NCBI GenBank assembly: GCA_027624955.1
Contig: JAQBTG010000011.1
Location: 1-64,000, forward strand
From: Pseudomonadota bacterium
GTDB taxonomy: Bacteria; Pseudomonadota; Alphaproteobacteria; UBA828
DNA: 64,000 nucleotides
Direction of reading: 5' to 3'
Both the position numbers and the translations under genes were made by a program. A model generated the notes under the pieces. That model searched no databases, was not told where the DNA came from, and saw only the letters and a program-made list of their open reading frames with translations. Every line of letters starts with the position of its first letter. Position 1 is the first letter of the stretch. Below are positions 9,395-17,571 of the stretch, one piece after another.

Positions 9395-9419
9395 TATTGG
9401 TCTATAAAATAGACCAATA
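9395..9419. promoter_or_regulatory. Palindromic operator candidate before the aminotransferase-transporter run
   Basis: A perfect inverted repeat with 11-nt arms, TATTGGTCTAT and ATAGACCAATA, separated by AAA. It lies 85 nt before the start of the first aminotransferase and 8 nt after the stop of the upstream SDR gene. It is AT-rich in the centre and lacks the GC stem and T-run of a terminator, so an operator is the better reading. The GGTCTA core recurs in the promoter of the GntR/FadR-type regulator near 19476. Inference: binding site for a dimeric GntR-family repressor, possibly that one. Confidence 0.6.
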
Positions 9420-9427
9420 AGCTCGGG

Positions 9428-10207
9428 CTAAGCATCAGCCATCGCAGCCGGGCTTTCGGGAAGGATTTGCCCGCCATCGACGACCAATATCTGCCCGGTC
9501 ACATAGCGCGCCTGATCAGACGCTAAGTAAAACAGCGCATGCGCAATATCTTCCGGTTCGCCGATATAGCCCGCCGGAATAATCTGGCGCACTTGTTCAA
9601 GCGCCTCACCGCCGAGCTCCACCAAACCCTCGGACATGATCGAGCCCGGGCTGACGCCGTTCACGGTTATATTGTATTTCGCCAGTTCGAGCGCGGCGCC
9701 GCGAATAAAGGCATTGGCGCCGCCCTTGGACGCCCCGTAATGGGTCAGCCCGGGCCAGCCGACGTTCGGCCCGGTGATCGAAGACACCACCACGATACGC
9801 CCCGACATCTGCTTTTTCATGTGTGGGATACAGGCTTGCGTGCCGAAAAAGATTCCCTTGAGATTGGTATCGATCACCTCATCCCACATTTCTTCCGTGA
9901 GATCGCCGATCAGCGCGTTGGGAAAGATGCCAGCATTCAAACAAAGGACGTCGATGGCGCCAAAATTATCCATCGCCGCCGCCGCCATTGCTTCCATGTC
10001 GGCCTTGATTTTCACATTGCCCTGATGAAACACCGCCGTGCCACCCTTGGCCGTGATTTCGTCCACCACTTTTTGCCCGGCTTCGGCGCTGCGGTTCACC
10101 ACCAACACCTTCGCCCCGTCATCTGCGAACACATGGGCGATGCCGCGGCCAATACCGCGCCCTCCGCCGGTGACGATGACCGCTTTGCCCTGCAACGTGA
10201 TTGCCAT
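9428..10207 (-). CDS. SDR family NAD(P)-dependent oxidoreductase
   Basis: Classical short-chain dehydrogenase/reductase, 259 residues. Cofactor motif TGGGRGIG at 13-20, NAG at 91-93, catalytic Ser at 142/143, Tyr157 and Lys161 in HYGASKGG, and PG at the end of the substrate loop (VSPGSIMSEG). The frame is open up to 10336, but ATG 10207 has a GAGAGG Shine-Dalgarno and gives the normal N-terminus MAITLQGKAVIV. The arrangement (divergent from an amidohydrolase, upstream of the aminotransferase run) suggests oxidation or reduction of an intermediate of the same pathway. The 3-oxoacyl-ACP reductase FabG is the obvious alternative annotation, but there is no fatty-acid context here. Confidence 0.88.
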   Translation of the reverse strand: MAITLQGKAVIVTGGGRGIGRGIAHVFADDGAKVLVVNRSAEAGQKVVDEITAKGGTAVFHQGNVKIKADMEAMAAAAMDNFGAIDVLCLNAGIFPNALIGDLTEEMWDEVIDTNLKGIFFGTQACIPHMKKQMSGRIVVVSSITGPNVGWPGLTHYGASKGGANAFIRGAALELAKYNITVNGVSPGSIMSEGLVELGGEALEQVRQIIPAGYIGEPEDIAHALFYLASDQARYVTGQILVVDGGQILPESPAAMADA

Positions 10208-10351
10208 TTGATTTGCCTCTCTTCGGATTCGAACAAGCGCGCAAGCTAGCATGTCGGGCGGGCGGAAAATACGCGAAGATGGATCGACAGAACCGCCGCT
10301 TTTAACGACAATCCACGCCCACGCATCGGGTGCCAATACGGGATAGCCATT

Positions 10352-11500
10352 ATGAGCAGCGAAATCGGCGCGAAAGTCGCGCTAATCGACCACCATTGCC
10401 ACGGCGTCATGCCCCACGACCTCACCCTCGCCCAATTTGAGGATTCACTAAGTGAAGCGTTCGCGCCAGCGCCCGCCGGCACCAGCCATTGGGACAAGCC
10501 GGTCGCGCTCTCGATCCGCCGTTGGTGCGCGCCGCTCCTGGATTTGCCGAAATTCGCGTCGCCCGAGGATTATGCCGCACGTCGCCTGGAGCTGGGCGCG
10601 AGTGAGGTCAACAAACGCTTCATGCGCGCCGCCGGCTTCGAAATGCTGCTGGTCGATTCGGGCAACCGCCCGGAGGAGCTTTGCTCGGTCGAGGAATTGG
10701 GCGTGATCGCCGACGTGCCGGCGCGCGAAGTGGTGCGTATGGAATCTGTGGCCGAACGTGTCGCGTCAGGCGGCGGCATCAGCGCCGCCGGTTACGCCGA
10801 TGCCGTCGAAGCGGCGCTCCGCGCTTCTCTGCATGACAATGTGGTGGGCTTGAAAACGGTCATCGCCTACCGCGCGACGCTGGCCATCGATTACGTGCCG
10901 CCGGGGCCGGGTGAAGTCGCGCGCGCCGCCGGCGCCTGGCTTGCCGAGATCGAAAAAACCGGCCGCGCGCGCATCACCGATCACGTGCTGGAGCGGCATT
11001 TGCTGTGGACTGGCGCCAATATCGCGCGTGAGAAGGGCTTCCCGCTACAATTCCATATCGGCATCGGCGATCCTGATATCGAGCTCAACAAGGTCGATCC
11101 TAGCCGCCTGACGCCGTTCATCCACGAAGCCGAGGCCTGGCAATTCCCCATCACCTTGCTGCATTGCTACCCGTTCCACCGTCAGGCTGGGCTGATGGCC
11201 GAAAATTTCCCATTCGTTTATTTCGATGTCGGCTTTGTGCAAAACTGGGCCGGGCCGAGCTATCAACGCATCATGGATGAGGCGTTGGAGCTGGTGCCGT
11301 TCACCAAGCAGCTTTATTCGTCCGACGGGTTCGGTCTGTCCGAGCTTTATTACCTCGGCGCTTTCCGTTTCCGCACCAGTGTCGCGCGGGCACTGAACCG
11401 CTGGATCGATGAAGACGAATTGGCGGCCGGTGAAGCCGAGCGCATCGTCGATCTGATCGGGCGTGGCAATGCGCGGCGCATCTACCCGCTCGGTGATTGA
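10352..11500 (+). CDS. Amidohydrolase-superfamily protein, FluG N-domain-like
   Basis: 382 residues with a metal-dependent TIM-barrel layout. The first strand carries His-Cys-His (HxH, residues 15 and 17, in LIDHHCHGV). FHIGIGDPDIELNK and LLHCYPFHRQAG hold later metal-binding His residues, and the last strand has LYSSDGFGLSELYY with the conserved Asp. This resembles the amidohydrolase domain found alone or fused to glutamine-synthetase-like domains in FluG-type proteins, rather than urease-type enzymes. Its stop is 3 nt before an N-formylglutamate amidohydrolase-type gene, so the two are almost certainly co-translated. It is divergent from the SDR across a 144-nt gap (10208-10351) in which I see no clear site. 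Hydrolysis of an amide or lactone is inferred; the substrate is unknown. Confidence 0.78.
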   Translation: MSSEIGAKVALIDHHCHGVMPHDLTLAQFEDSLSEAFAPAPAGTSHWDKPVALSIRRWCAPLLDLPKFASPEDYAARRLELGASEVNKRFMRAAGFEMLLVDSGNRPEELCSVEELGVIADVPAREVVRMESVAERVASGGGISAAGYADAVEAALRASLHDNVVGLKTVIAYRATLAIDYVPPGPGEVARAAGAWLAEIEKTGRARITDHVLERHLLWTGANIAREKGFPLQFHIGIGDPDIELNKVDPSRLTPFIHEAEAWQFPITLLHCYPFHRQAGLMAENFPFVYFDVGFVQNWAGPSYQRIMDEALELVPFTKQLYSSDGFGLSELYYLGAFRFRTSVARALNRWIDEDELAAGEAERIVDLIGRGNARRIYPLGD

Positions 11501-11503
11501 TCG

Positions 11504-12295
11504 ATGCCGGCCGGCCTGATTGGCGCCAACGATCCGCTGCCCTTCGAAACCATCAATGAGGACGGTGAGGCGGCGCTGCTGCTGATCTGCGATCATGCCA
11601 GTTGCGCGGTGCCCGAGGCGCTCGACATGCTCGGCCTCGACGCCGCGACCGTCACCGACCATATCGGCTGGGATATCGGCGCCGCCGCGGTGACCCGGCA
11701 ACTCTCAGTGCTGCTCGACGCGCCGGCGGTTCTTGCCGGCTATTCGCGCCTTCTTATCGATTGCAACCGCCCCGCCGCCGCGCCCGATCAGGTGCCGCCA
11801 GTTGCAGACGGCCGGCCCGTTCCTGGCAATCAAAACCTCAGCCCGGCCGATATCGCGGCCCGCCGGGAGGCGTTCTTCGATCCCTATCACGAGGAAATCC
11901 GCTATTTCCTGGATAAGTTCGAGACCGCCGAACGGGTGCCGATACTGGCCGCCATCCACAGCTTTACCCCGTCGATGACGTCGGATAACGAAGCCCGCCC
12001 GTGGCAAATCTCGGTTTGTTGGGACCGCGATGGCCGGGTTGCGTTGCCGATGCTGGCGGCGCTCCGCGAAGAAGGCCTCTCAGTCGGTGAAAACCAGCCT
12101 TACGGCTTTGACGAACTGTCCGATTTCGCCATTCCGGAATACGGCCTGAAGCGCGGCTTGCCGCATATCCTGGTCGAAATTCGCAACGATCAAATTCGCT
12201 CTGACGCCGATGTTGCGACCTGGGCGGCGCGCCTCGCGCTTCATCTCGCGGTGGCGCTTGGCGATCCGGCGGCGCAACGCATCGAGAAGTTCTGA
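11504..12295 (+). CDS. N-formylglutamate amidohydrolase family protein (copy 1)
   Basis: 263 residues of the FGase family (zinc-dependent, HutG/DUF-type). Diagnostic stretches: LLLICDHASCAVPEAL near residue 25, DIGAAAVTRQLSVLLDAP, GYSRLLIDCNRP and AIHSFTPSM, all of which also occur in a second copy at 24384. Family members deformylate N-formyl-L-glutamate, the last step of one histidine degradation route, but no other hut gene is present. Many homologues encoded beside amidohydrolases act on other N-formyl or N-acyl compounds. It follows the FluG-like amidohydrolase by 3 nt. An N-formyl substrate would fit a locus that also encodes a formamide hydrolase, but this is inference. Confidence 0.84.
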   Translation: MPAGLIGANDPLPFETINEDGEAALLLICDHASCAVPEALDMLGLDAATVTDHIGWDIGAAAVTRQLSVLLDAPAVLAGYSRLLIDCNRPAAAPDQVPPVADGRPVPGNQNLSPADIAARREAFFDPYHEEIRYFLDKFETAERVPILAAIHSFTPSMTSDNEARPWQISVCWDRDGRVALPMLAALREEGLSVGENQPYGFDELSDFAIPEYGLKRGLPHILVEIRNDQIRSDADVATWAARLALHLAVALGDPAAQRIEKF

Positions 12296-12485
12296 ACTAA
12301 CCTGGCCATGGCGATTGGTCCTCCGCCGCAAGCAGCGCAGCCTCCAGCCAATGGCTCAGCAGGGCGCGCGTTTCCGCAATATTGTCGTACCGCCGCGCGC
12401 GGGTTAAACATGCTATTGAGCCCTGGATCGGCTGCCAAGGCGAGTTTACCCGGCGAGCCGCACGCCATTAATTCAAGAGGTATAG

Positions 12486-13016
12486 ATGCCGCTGCTGGAG
12501 GATTTCGATTTTCAACCGGGCGACGGGCTTCTCAAGCAAGTCGATGCACAACTGTTTAAAGAAGGCATGCGCCAGCTCACCGCCGGCGTGACCATCGTCA
12601 CCACCGCCATCGGCAGGGAGCGCCGCGGCCTCACCGCCACTGCCGTTTGTTCGCTCTCGGCCGAGCCGCCGACGCTGCTCGCCTGCGTCAACCGCGAGGC
12701 CGGCGCGCATGACCCGACCCTGCAAAGCCGCGTCTTTTGCGTCAATCTTCTGGCCACCCATCACCGCAAACTGGCCGCTCTGTTTGCCGATCCAACGAAA
12801 ACCGCGGAACGTTTCGAGAGTGGCGAATGGGGCACGCTTGCAAGTGGCGCTCCAGTGCTGATGGACAGCCTCGCCAGCTTCGATTGCATCCTTGGCCAGA
12901 CCATGCGCGCCGAAACCCACACCGTGCTGACCGGCCGGGTGCAGGCGGTGCGCCTCAACGATAGCCTGCGACCACTATTATATTCGCGCGGCGAGTTCGG
13001 CTCTTTCGCATCGTAA
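12486..13016 (+). CDS. Flavin reductase family protein (FMN-binding split barrel)
   Basis: 176 residues with the flavin-reductase-like fold. It opens with FKEGMRQLTAGVTIVTT (about residues 23-39), followed by GLTATAVCSLSAEPPTLLACV and FCVNLL, the standard FMN-cradling strands. Such proteins supply reduced FMN to a partner monooxygenase (HpaC/RutF type). A luciferase-like flavin-dependent oxidoreductase lies 4.5 kb away at 17572 and is a possible partner, though not in the same operon. Start ATG 12486 has AAGAGG upstream. The 190-nt gap before it (12296-12485) holds no convincing gene. A stand-alone reductase without a partner is the alternative. Confidence 0.86.
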   Translation: MPLLEDFDFQPGDGLLKQVDAQLFKEGMRQLTAGVTIVTTAIGRERRGLTATAVCSLSAEPPTLLACVNREAGAHDPTLQSRVFCVNLLATHHRKLAALFADPTKTAERFESGEWGTLASGAPVLMDSLASFDCILGQTMRAETHTVLTGRVQAVRLNDSLRPLLYSRGEFGSFAS

Positions 13017-13095
13017 AGGCGATGCCATCCACCGGGATACATGCAGATACGGTGAGGCGTTGCCCACACCGCCGCCACATTTGTAGGAGACAAAA

Positions 13096-13947
13096 ATGAA
13101 TATCGATATTGGCGGCGTAAACCTCTTTTTCGATATCGAAGGCGCGAAGTTCGTCCCTGAGGGCCCCGACATGCGCGAGCGCCCGACGCTTGTATTGCTA
13201 CATGGCGGGCCGGGCTTCGATCATTCCCATTTGATGCCGGCCCATTCTGAGTTGGCGGACGTAGCGCAATGCGTCTTCCTCGACCACCGGGGCAATGGGC
13301 GCAGCGATCGTTGCACGCCCGAGACCTGGAACCTCGCCCAATGGGGCGATGACGTTTATGAGTTTTGCCAGGCGCTCGGCATCGAGAAGCCGATCGTGCT
13401 CGGCCTCTCGTTCGGCGGCTTCGTCGCCCAGTCCTATGCCACCCGCCACCCCGAACACCCGGCCAAGCTCATACTATCGAGCACCGCGGGCACCATGCGG
13501 TGGGATCGTATTCACGACATGTTCGAGCGCCTTGGCGGCGCTGAAGCGCGCCGGCTGGCCGCGGATTTTTGGGCCGATGCCTCTAATGCGGCGGCGCTCG
13601 GGCGGTATCTGGAGACCTGCTTCCCGCTCTATAACCAGACGCCGCAAGGGACCGACATGCTCACCCGCAGCGTCATTAACGCCGATGTGCTTGGAGATTT
13701 CTTCAAGCCCGATGGCGAGGGCCACAGCTTTAATCTGCTGCCCGATCTGGCCAAGATTCAATGCCCGACCCTGGTGATGACCGGCGATATGGACCCGGTG
13801 ACGCCGCCGCCGCAATCGCAAGATATCGTCGCCGCACTGCCCGACGGCCTGGCCGAGCTCCGCATTTTCAAAGGCTGCGGCCACGGCGTCGAGCGCGACG
13901 ACAAAGAGGCCGCACTCAAAACCATCCGCGAATTTATCCTTAGCTAA
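13096..13947 (+). CDS. Alpha/beta hydrolase, proline-iminopeptidase-like
   Basis: 283 residues. The oxyanion-hole motif HGGPG is at 36-40, DHRGNGRSD at 63-71, the nucleophile elbow GLSFGG has Ser105, the acid is probably the Asp in MTGDMDPVTPP, and the base is the His in GCGHGVERDD. HGGPG plus DxRGxGxS is the signature of the S33 proline iminopeptidase branch, which also contains many esterases, lactonases and amide hydrolases. Start ATG 13096 has GTAGGAGA ahead of it. It ends 2 nt from the stop of a convergent small gene. Peptidase versus small-molecule hydrolase cannot be decided by eye. Confidence 0.86.
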   Translation: MNIDIGGVNLFFDIEGAKFVPEGPDMRERPTLVLLHGGPGFDHSHLMPAHSELADVAQCVFLDHRGNGRSDRCTPETWNLAQWGDDVYEFCQALGIEKPIVLGLSFGGFVAQSYATRHPEHPAKLILSSTAGTMRWDRIHDMFERLGGAEARRLAADFWADASNAAALGRYLETCFPLYNQTPQGTDMLTRSVINADVLGDFFKPDGEGHSFNLLPDLAKIQCPTLVMTGDMDPVTPPPQSQDIVAALPDGLAELRIFKGCGHGVERDDKEAALKTIREFILS

Positions 13948-13949
13948 AC

Positions 13950-14243
13950 CTAGGCGTCGGTCTTGTTGAAATAGCGGATGGAGGGCGGGCCTTCGAGGGC
14001 TTCGACGAAAGCGCCAAGCACGCCGGTCTCCTCGCGCCAAGCGATATATTTTTCGAAATGGCCCTGGCTGTCCCAAACGCCCTCGATGATGCAGGCATCC
14101 GGGTCATCCTGCTTTTGATAAACCACGATGCTGTGGTTGCCGTCATAGCTCCTGGTATCGGGCAAAATTTCCTTGAGCTTCTCCACCAGCCCGTTGCCGG
14201 CCCCGGCTTTGGCCTTGAATTCAAGCATAACCGTGGTTGTCAT
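13950..14243 (-). CDS. Antibiotic biosynthesis monooxygenase (ABM) domain protein, putative quinol monooxygenase
   Basis: 97 residues, a single ferredoxin-like ABM/YgiN-type domain: MTTTVMLEFKAKAGAGN at the N-terminus, HSIVVYQKQDDPDACIIEGVWDS in the middle strand, and HFEKYIAWREETGVLGAF before the end. Such dimers oxidise quinols or aromatic compounds without a cofactor, or act as binding proteins. It is transcribed towards the alpha/beta hydrolase, ending 2 nt from it, with its own start beside the GGGAGGC at about 14247. No partner gene is obvious. Function beyond the fold is not supported. Confidence 0.78.
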   Translation of the reverse strand: MTTTVMLEFKAKAGAGNGLVEKLKEILPDTRSYDGNHSIVVYQKQDDPDACIIEGVWDSQGHFEKYIAWREETGVLGAFVEALEGPPSIRYFNKTDA

Positions 14244-14310
14244 GGGAGCCTCCCTGTTTCGTTGTCATCTATTCCTATTGAACCTCAGCCAAGGTCGTCA
14301 AGCAGCGTTT

Positions 14311-15849
14311 TTATTCTGACCGCACGAACAGAATATCCGCGACCGCACGCTCGAACGGGATGGTGAGGCCGGCGATGGCGCCGTCGCCGTCGTTGAGGAA
14401 CGAAACTTCGAGATGGCTGCGCGACGTCACTGGGATTTTGACAATCTCGAAGATGTCGCCGCGGTAGGGGCGGAGCGGCAGTGTGAACTGGCCATAGCCG
14501 AGCGTCAGCGCCTGATCCTTCAGCATGATCCGCACCTCCCCATAAGCGGGATGATGGTAGGTGCCGACAAACTCCGTGAGCGCGTGTGTGGGGCCGACAG
14601 TGAGGTCACGCGACCGCGCGTGGCGGGCGGCTTTTTGCCGCTGTTGCAAATCCCATTCAAGATAATCCGACGCCACCCAATCGTTCCACGGCAGCGGCGC
14701 CAATCCGAGCAGGCGGTCGAATAGATTGCGCGTCAGGATGGTCGGCGCCGGATTGCGGTCGAGATTACTCAGCGCAACGACACCGATACCGGCATCAGGC
14801 AAAAAGGCGAGGAGGGCGACAAAGCCATCTACACCGCCGGCATGCCAGACGATACGCTGACCGCGATAGGTCGATATAAGGAACCCCATGCCATAGGCGG
14901 CAGGGCCGAGCGCCGCATGTGTCGGCGCATCGTCGAGCACGACGCGCGGCGTCTGCATAGCTTTCGCCTGGCCTTCGGATAGCAACGGCACGCCGTTATG
15001 GCGTCCCTGGTTCATGTGAAAGGCGAGATAGCGCAGCATATCATCGGCGCTGGAGTTGATCGCGCCGGCCGGCGCGATAGCGCGCATGTCGTAAAACGCC
15101 AGCCGGTGGATTTGGCCATCGCCTAATTCGTAAGGCTTGGCGTGCCCCGGGTTGTTTTCGTTCGGCGAAAAATCCGTGTGAGTCATGCCGAGCGCGGCGA
15201 GCAGGCGGCGGCGGGTAAATTTCTGCCAGCTTTCGCCGCTCAGGGCTTCGGCAATGCGCCCGGCGGCGGCAACCATCAGATTGTTATATTGCCAGGTGCT
15301 GCGGAACAGCGCGCCGGGTGCGAGGTGGCGCATGGCGTTGAACAGCTGGTCGGCGCTGAGGCCGCTGCCGTACCACAGCATATCGTGGCGTGCCAAACCG
15401 CTGCGGTGGGTGACCATGTCGCGCGGCGTGGTTTCCGCCGCGGCGAGCGCATCGGCGAGGGCGAATTCGGGCAATATGCCGCGCACCGGACTGTCCCAGT
15501 CCAGGCGGCCCTCGTCCGCCAGCAGGCCTAGGCCGGCGATGGTGAAAGATTTGGTGATCGAGCCGATGGCGAAAACCGTCTGCGGCGTCACCGCCACCCG
15601 GTCTTCCACATCGGCGAAGCCGTAACCGGCGCAATAGAGCGTTTCGCCGTCCTGGATGATCCCAAGCGCGAGGCCCGGCACCTGCCACTCGGCCATCACG
15701 CTACGGGCGAATTCATCGAACCCCGCCAGCGCTTCAGGCGCGCGTTCTCCGCCGCAAGAAGCCTGCGCCACGCCGGGCAAAATGCCGGCCAGCAGCACGC
15801 CCGAGAGGACGGCAAACAGCAAAAAGAGAACGCCGATAAAGTGGCGCAT
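14311..15849 (-). CDS. Serine hydrolase of the beta-lactamase/class C (S12) family, exported
   Basis: 512 residues. Residues 1-30 form a signal peptide ending GVAQA. The class C tetrad is visible: SxxK as Ser97-Ile-Thr-Lys100 in AIGSITKSF, a YxN equivalent in WQYNNLMVAAAG, and HAGG in IVWHAGGVDGF. About 120 residues beyond the penicillin-binding fold form a C-terminal beta domain of the DUF3471 kind (VGTYHHPAYGEVRIML). Family members are esterases, D-amino-acid peptidases or beta-lactamase-like enzymes of the periplasm; a true beta-lactamase role is not implied. Last gene of the run headed by the GntR-type regulator; its start is 10 nt from the SDR stop. Confidence 0.88.
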   Translation of the reverse strand: MRHFIGVLFLLFAVLSGVLLAGILPGVAQASCGGERAPEALAGFDEFARSVMAEWQVPGLALGIIQDGETLYCAGYGFADVEDRVAVTPQTVFAIGSITKSFTIAGLGLLADEGRLDWDSPVRGILPEFALADALAAAETTPRDMVTHRSGLARHDMLWYGSGLSADQLFNAMRHLAPGALFRSTWQYNNLMVAAAGRIAEALSGESWQKFTRRRLLAALGMTHTDFSPNENNPGHAKPYELGDGQIHRLAFYDMRAIAPAGAINSSADDMLRYLAFHMNQGRHNGVPLLSEGQAKAMQTPRVVLDDAPTHAALGPAAYGMGFLISTYRGQRIVWHAGGVDGFVALLAFLPDAGIGVVALSNLDRNPAPTILTRNLFDRLLGLAPLPWNDWVASDYLEWDLQQRQKAARHARSRDLTVGPTHALTEFVGTYHHPAYGEVRIMLKDQALTLGYGQFTLPLRPYRGDIFEIVKIPVTSRSHLEVSFLNDGDGAIAGLTIPFERAVADILFVRSE

Positions 15850-15859
15850 ATCGCTCAGA

Positions 15860-16630
15860 TTACAGTTGCGCCATCAAGCCGCCATCGACAACCAGATCGA
15901 TGCCGGTGATGAACGACGCACGATCGGAAAGCAGGAATAGGCAGGCAAAGGCGATGTCTTCCGGCAGACCGAGGCGCCTGAGCGGTGTGCGCGCCGCCAT
16001 AGCCTCGGCGCGCTCAGGATAGACATCGTAAATCGGGCTGGTCATTGGCGAGAGAATTGCGCCGGGGCAGATGGTGTTGGAGCGGATATTATCGAGCGCA
16101 AATTGCAAGGTGAGCGAGCGCGACAGCCCAACAAGCGCAAACTTTGACGCCTGATAAGCCTCCATCGGGCCGCCTTCGATGATGTTTTCCATGTTGCGCA
16201 ACCCGGCGACGCTGGCGATATGCACCAGCACGCCGCCGCGCCCGCCCTGTTTGATCAGTGGCACGGCATAGCGCGCCATCAGGCCGGCGCCGGTAAGGTT
16301 GATCTCGATCACCTGACGCCACACCGCCATATCCATCTCGACAATCGAGGTATCGGTGTCGAACCAACCCACGCCGGCGGCGTTGACCAGATAATCGAGC
16401 CGCCCGGCGCGCGCATGGGCGGCGGCGATGGTGGCTTTGACGAAAGCCTCGTCAGTGATGTCGCCTTCGACATAATGGCCGCTGCCGAGGTTGAAATCGT
16501 CAGGCTCGGGCTTGAGGTCGATCGCCGTCACCTCAGCGCCTTCTTCTTGTAGGGCGCGCGCGATGGCCAGGCCTTGGCCGCCACCGGCGCCCGTAAGAAT
16601 AACGTTCCTGCCGCTGAATTCCTTGGTCAT
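15860..16630 (-). CDS. SDR family oxidoreductase
   Basis: 256 residues. Cofactor motif TGAGGGQG at 13-20, Asp38 after strand 2 (AIDLKPEPD, implying NAD preference), NAAG at 83-86, Ser140, Tyr159 and Lys163 in AYQASKFA. It resembles the SDR at 20641 over the whole length, with the shared GAGGG(Q/M)GLAIA, D(L/I)KPEP and ASFITG motifs, so the two are paralogues on opposite sides of one regulator. Its start overlaps the preceding esterase stop by 4 nt, indicating translational coupling. Likely oxidises an alcohol released by the esterase or the oxygenase; the substrate is unknown. Confidence 0.88.
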   Translation of the reverse strand: MTKEFSGRNVILTGAGGGQGLAIARALQEEGAEVTAIDLKPEPDDFNLGSGHYVEGDITDEAFVKATIAAAHARAGRLDYLVNAAGVGWFDTDTSIVEMDMAVWRQVIEINLTGAGLMARYAVPLIKQGGRGGVLVHIASVAGLRNMENIIEGGPMEAYQASKFALVGLSRSLTLQFALDNIRSNTICPGAILSPMTSPIYDVYPERAEAMAARTPLRRLGLPEDIAFACLFLLSDRASFITGIDLVVDGGLMAQL

Positions 16631-17559
16631 GTGTTGAATACCTCGCGCAAAGCTGCGGCGGAATCGTAAAGACCCGCCTCGGCGCTCTCGATCAAACCGG
16701 TGATCGAGGCAAATCCGTGAATCATGTTCTCATAGCATTTATGTTGCACCGCCACGCCGGCTTCGGCGAGGCGCTTGGCATAGGCATCGCCCTCGTCGCG
16801 CAACGGATCGAAGCCGGCCGTCAGCACAAAGGCCGGCGGCAGGCGCGTGAGATCGGTGGCGCGGAGCGGCGAGGCCAGGGGGTCCAGCGCGTCGCCCTTC
16901 GGGCCGAGATAACTGGCGATATAGAACGGCATGGAATCGAGCAGATAGCCGCTCGAATAGAGGCGTTTCGATTTCGTCTCGCTGGCGAGGTCGGTGACCG
17001 GATAAATCAGCAATTGGAACATCAGAGTCGGCCCGCCGCCGTCGCGCGCCAAATGCGTCACGGCGCAGGCAAGATTGCCGCCGGCGCTGTCGCCGCCGAT
17101 GGCAAGGCGCGCCGGATCGCCGCCCCACGCCGCGGCGTTTTCAGCCACCCAGCGCACCCCCGCCAGCGCGTCATGCACGGGCCCAGGAAAGTGACATTCG
17201 GGCGCCGGGCGATAGTCGATCGCCGCCACGATGCAGCCCGCGTGATGGCACAGGAAGCGGCAGATATCGTCATGCGTATCGAGATCGCCGCGGATCCAGC
17301 CGCCGCCATGGATATAACTGAGCACGGGCAGGGCGGATGCGCCCACTTCCGGATGGTAGATGCGTGCCGCAAGCGGCCCGCCGGGGCCCTCGAATTCGCG
17401 CGCTTCGATCCGCGCGACCGCGAGCGGCTTGCCAGCCACTGCCGCCATTTCCGCCTTCCAGATTTCGCGTGCGCGTACGGGCGTCATTTCCTCGACCGGC
17501 TCTTCCCCGCTAGGATCAAGGGAATCGAGGATTTCCTTCAGCTTGGGGTCGAGTTCCAT
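16627..17559 (-). CDS. Alpha/beta hydrolase fold-3 (HSL/lipase-esterase family)
   Basis: 310 residues of the hormone-sensitive-lipase family. Oxyanion motif HGGGW at 84-88, nucleophile elbow GDSAG at 156-160 with Ser158, acid probably the Asp in GFDPLRDEGDAY and base the His in MIHGF. The N-terminal cap (1-60) is typical of bacterial HSL esterases acting on short-chain esters. ATG 17559 lies 12 nt after the LLM oxidoreductase stop, and the stop overlaps the SDR start by 4 nt, so it is part of the regulator-led run. An ester produced by a Baeyer-Villiger-like flavin oxidation would be an attractive substrate, but that is inference. Confidence 0.9.
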   Translation of the reverse strand: MELDPKLKEILDSLDPSGEEPVEEMTPVRAREIWKAEMAAVAGKPLAVARIEAREFEGPGGPLAARIYHPEVGASALPVLSYIHGGGWIRGDLDTHDDICRFLCHHAGCIVAAIDYRPAPECHFPGPVHDALAGVRWVAENAAAWGGDPARLAIGGDSAGGNLACAVTHLARDGGGPTLMFQLLIYPVTDLASETKSKRLYSSGYLLDSMPFYIASYLGPKGDALDPLASPLRATDLTRLPPAFVLTAGFDPLRDEGDAYAKRLAEAGVAVQHKCYENMIHGFASITGLIESAEAGLYDSAAALREVFNT

Positions 17560-17571
17560 GCCCGCTGCGGC

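Noticed and set aside
12296-12470. Minus-strand open stretch ending at 12298 with a protein-like C-terminus (ALLSHWLEAALLAAEDQSPWPG)
   Set aside because: It has no usable start codon and overlaps the promoter region of the flavin reductase gene. Composition could be chance in GC-rich DNA.
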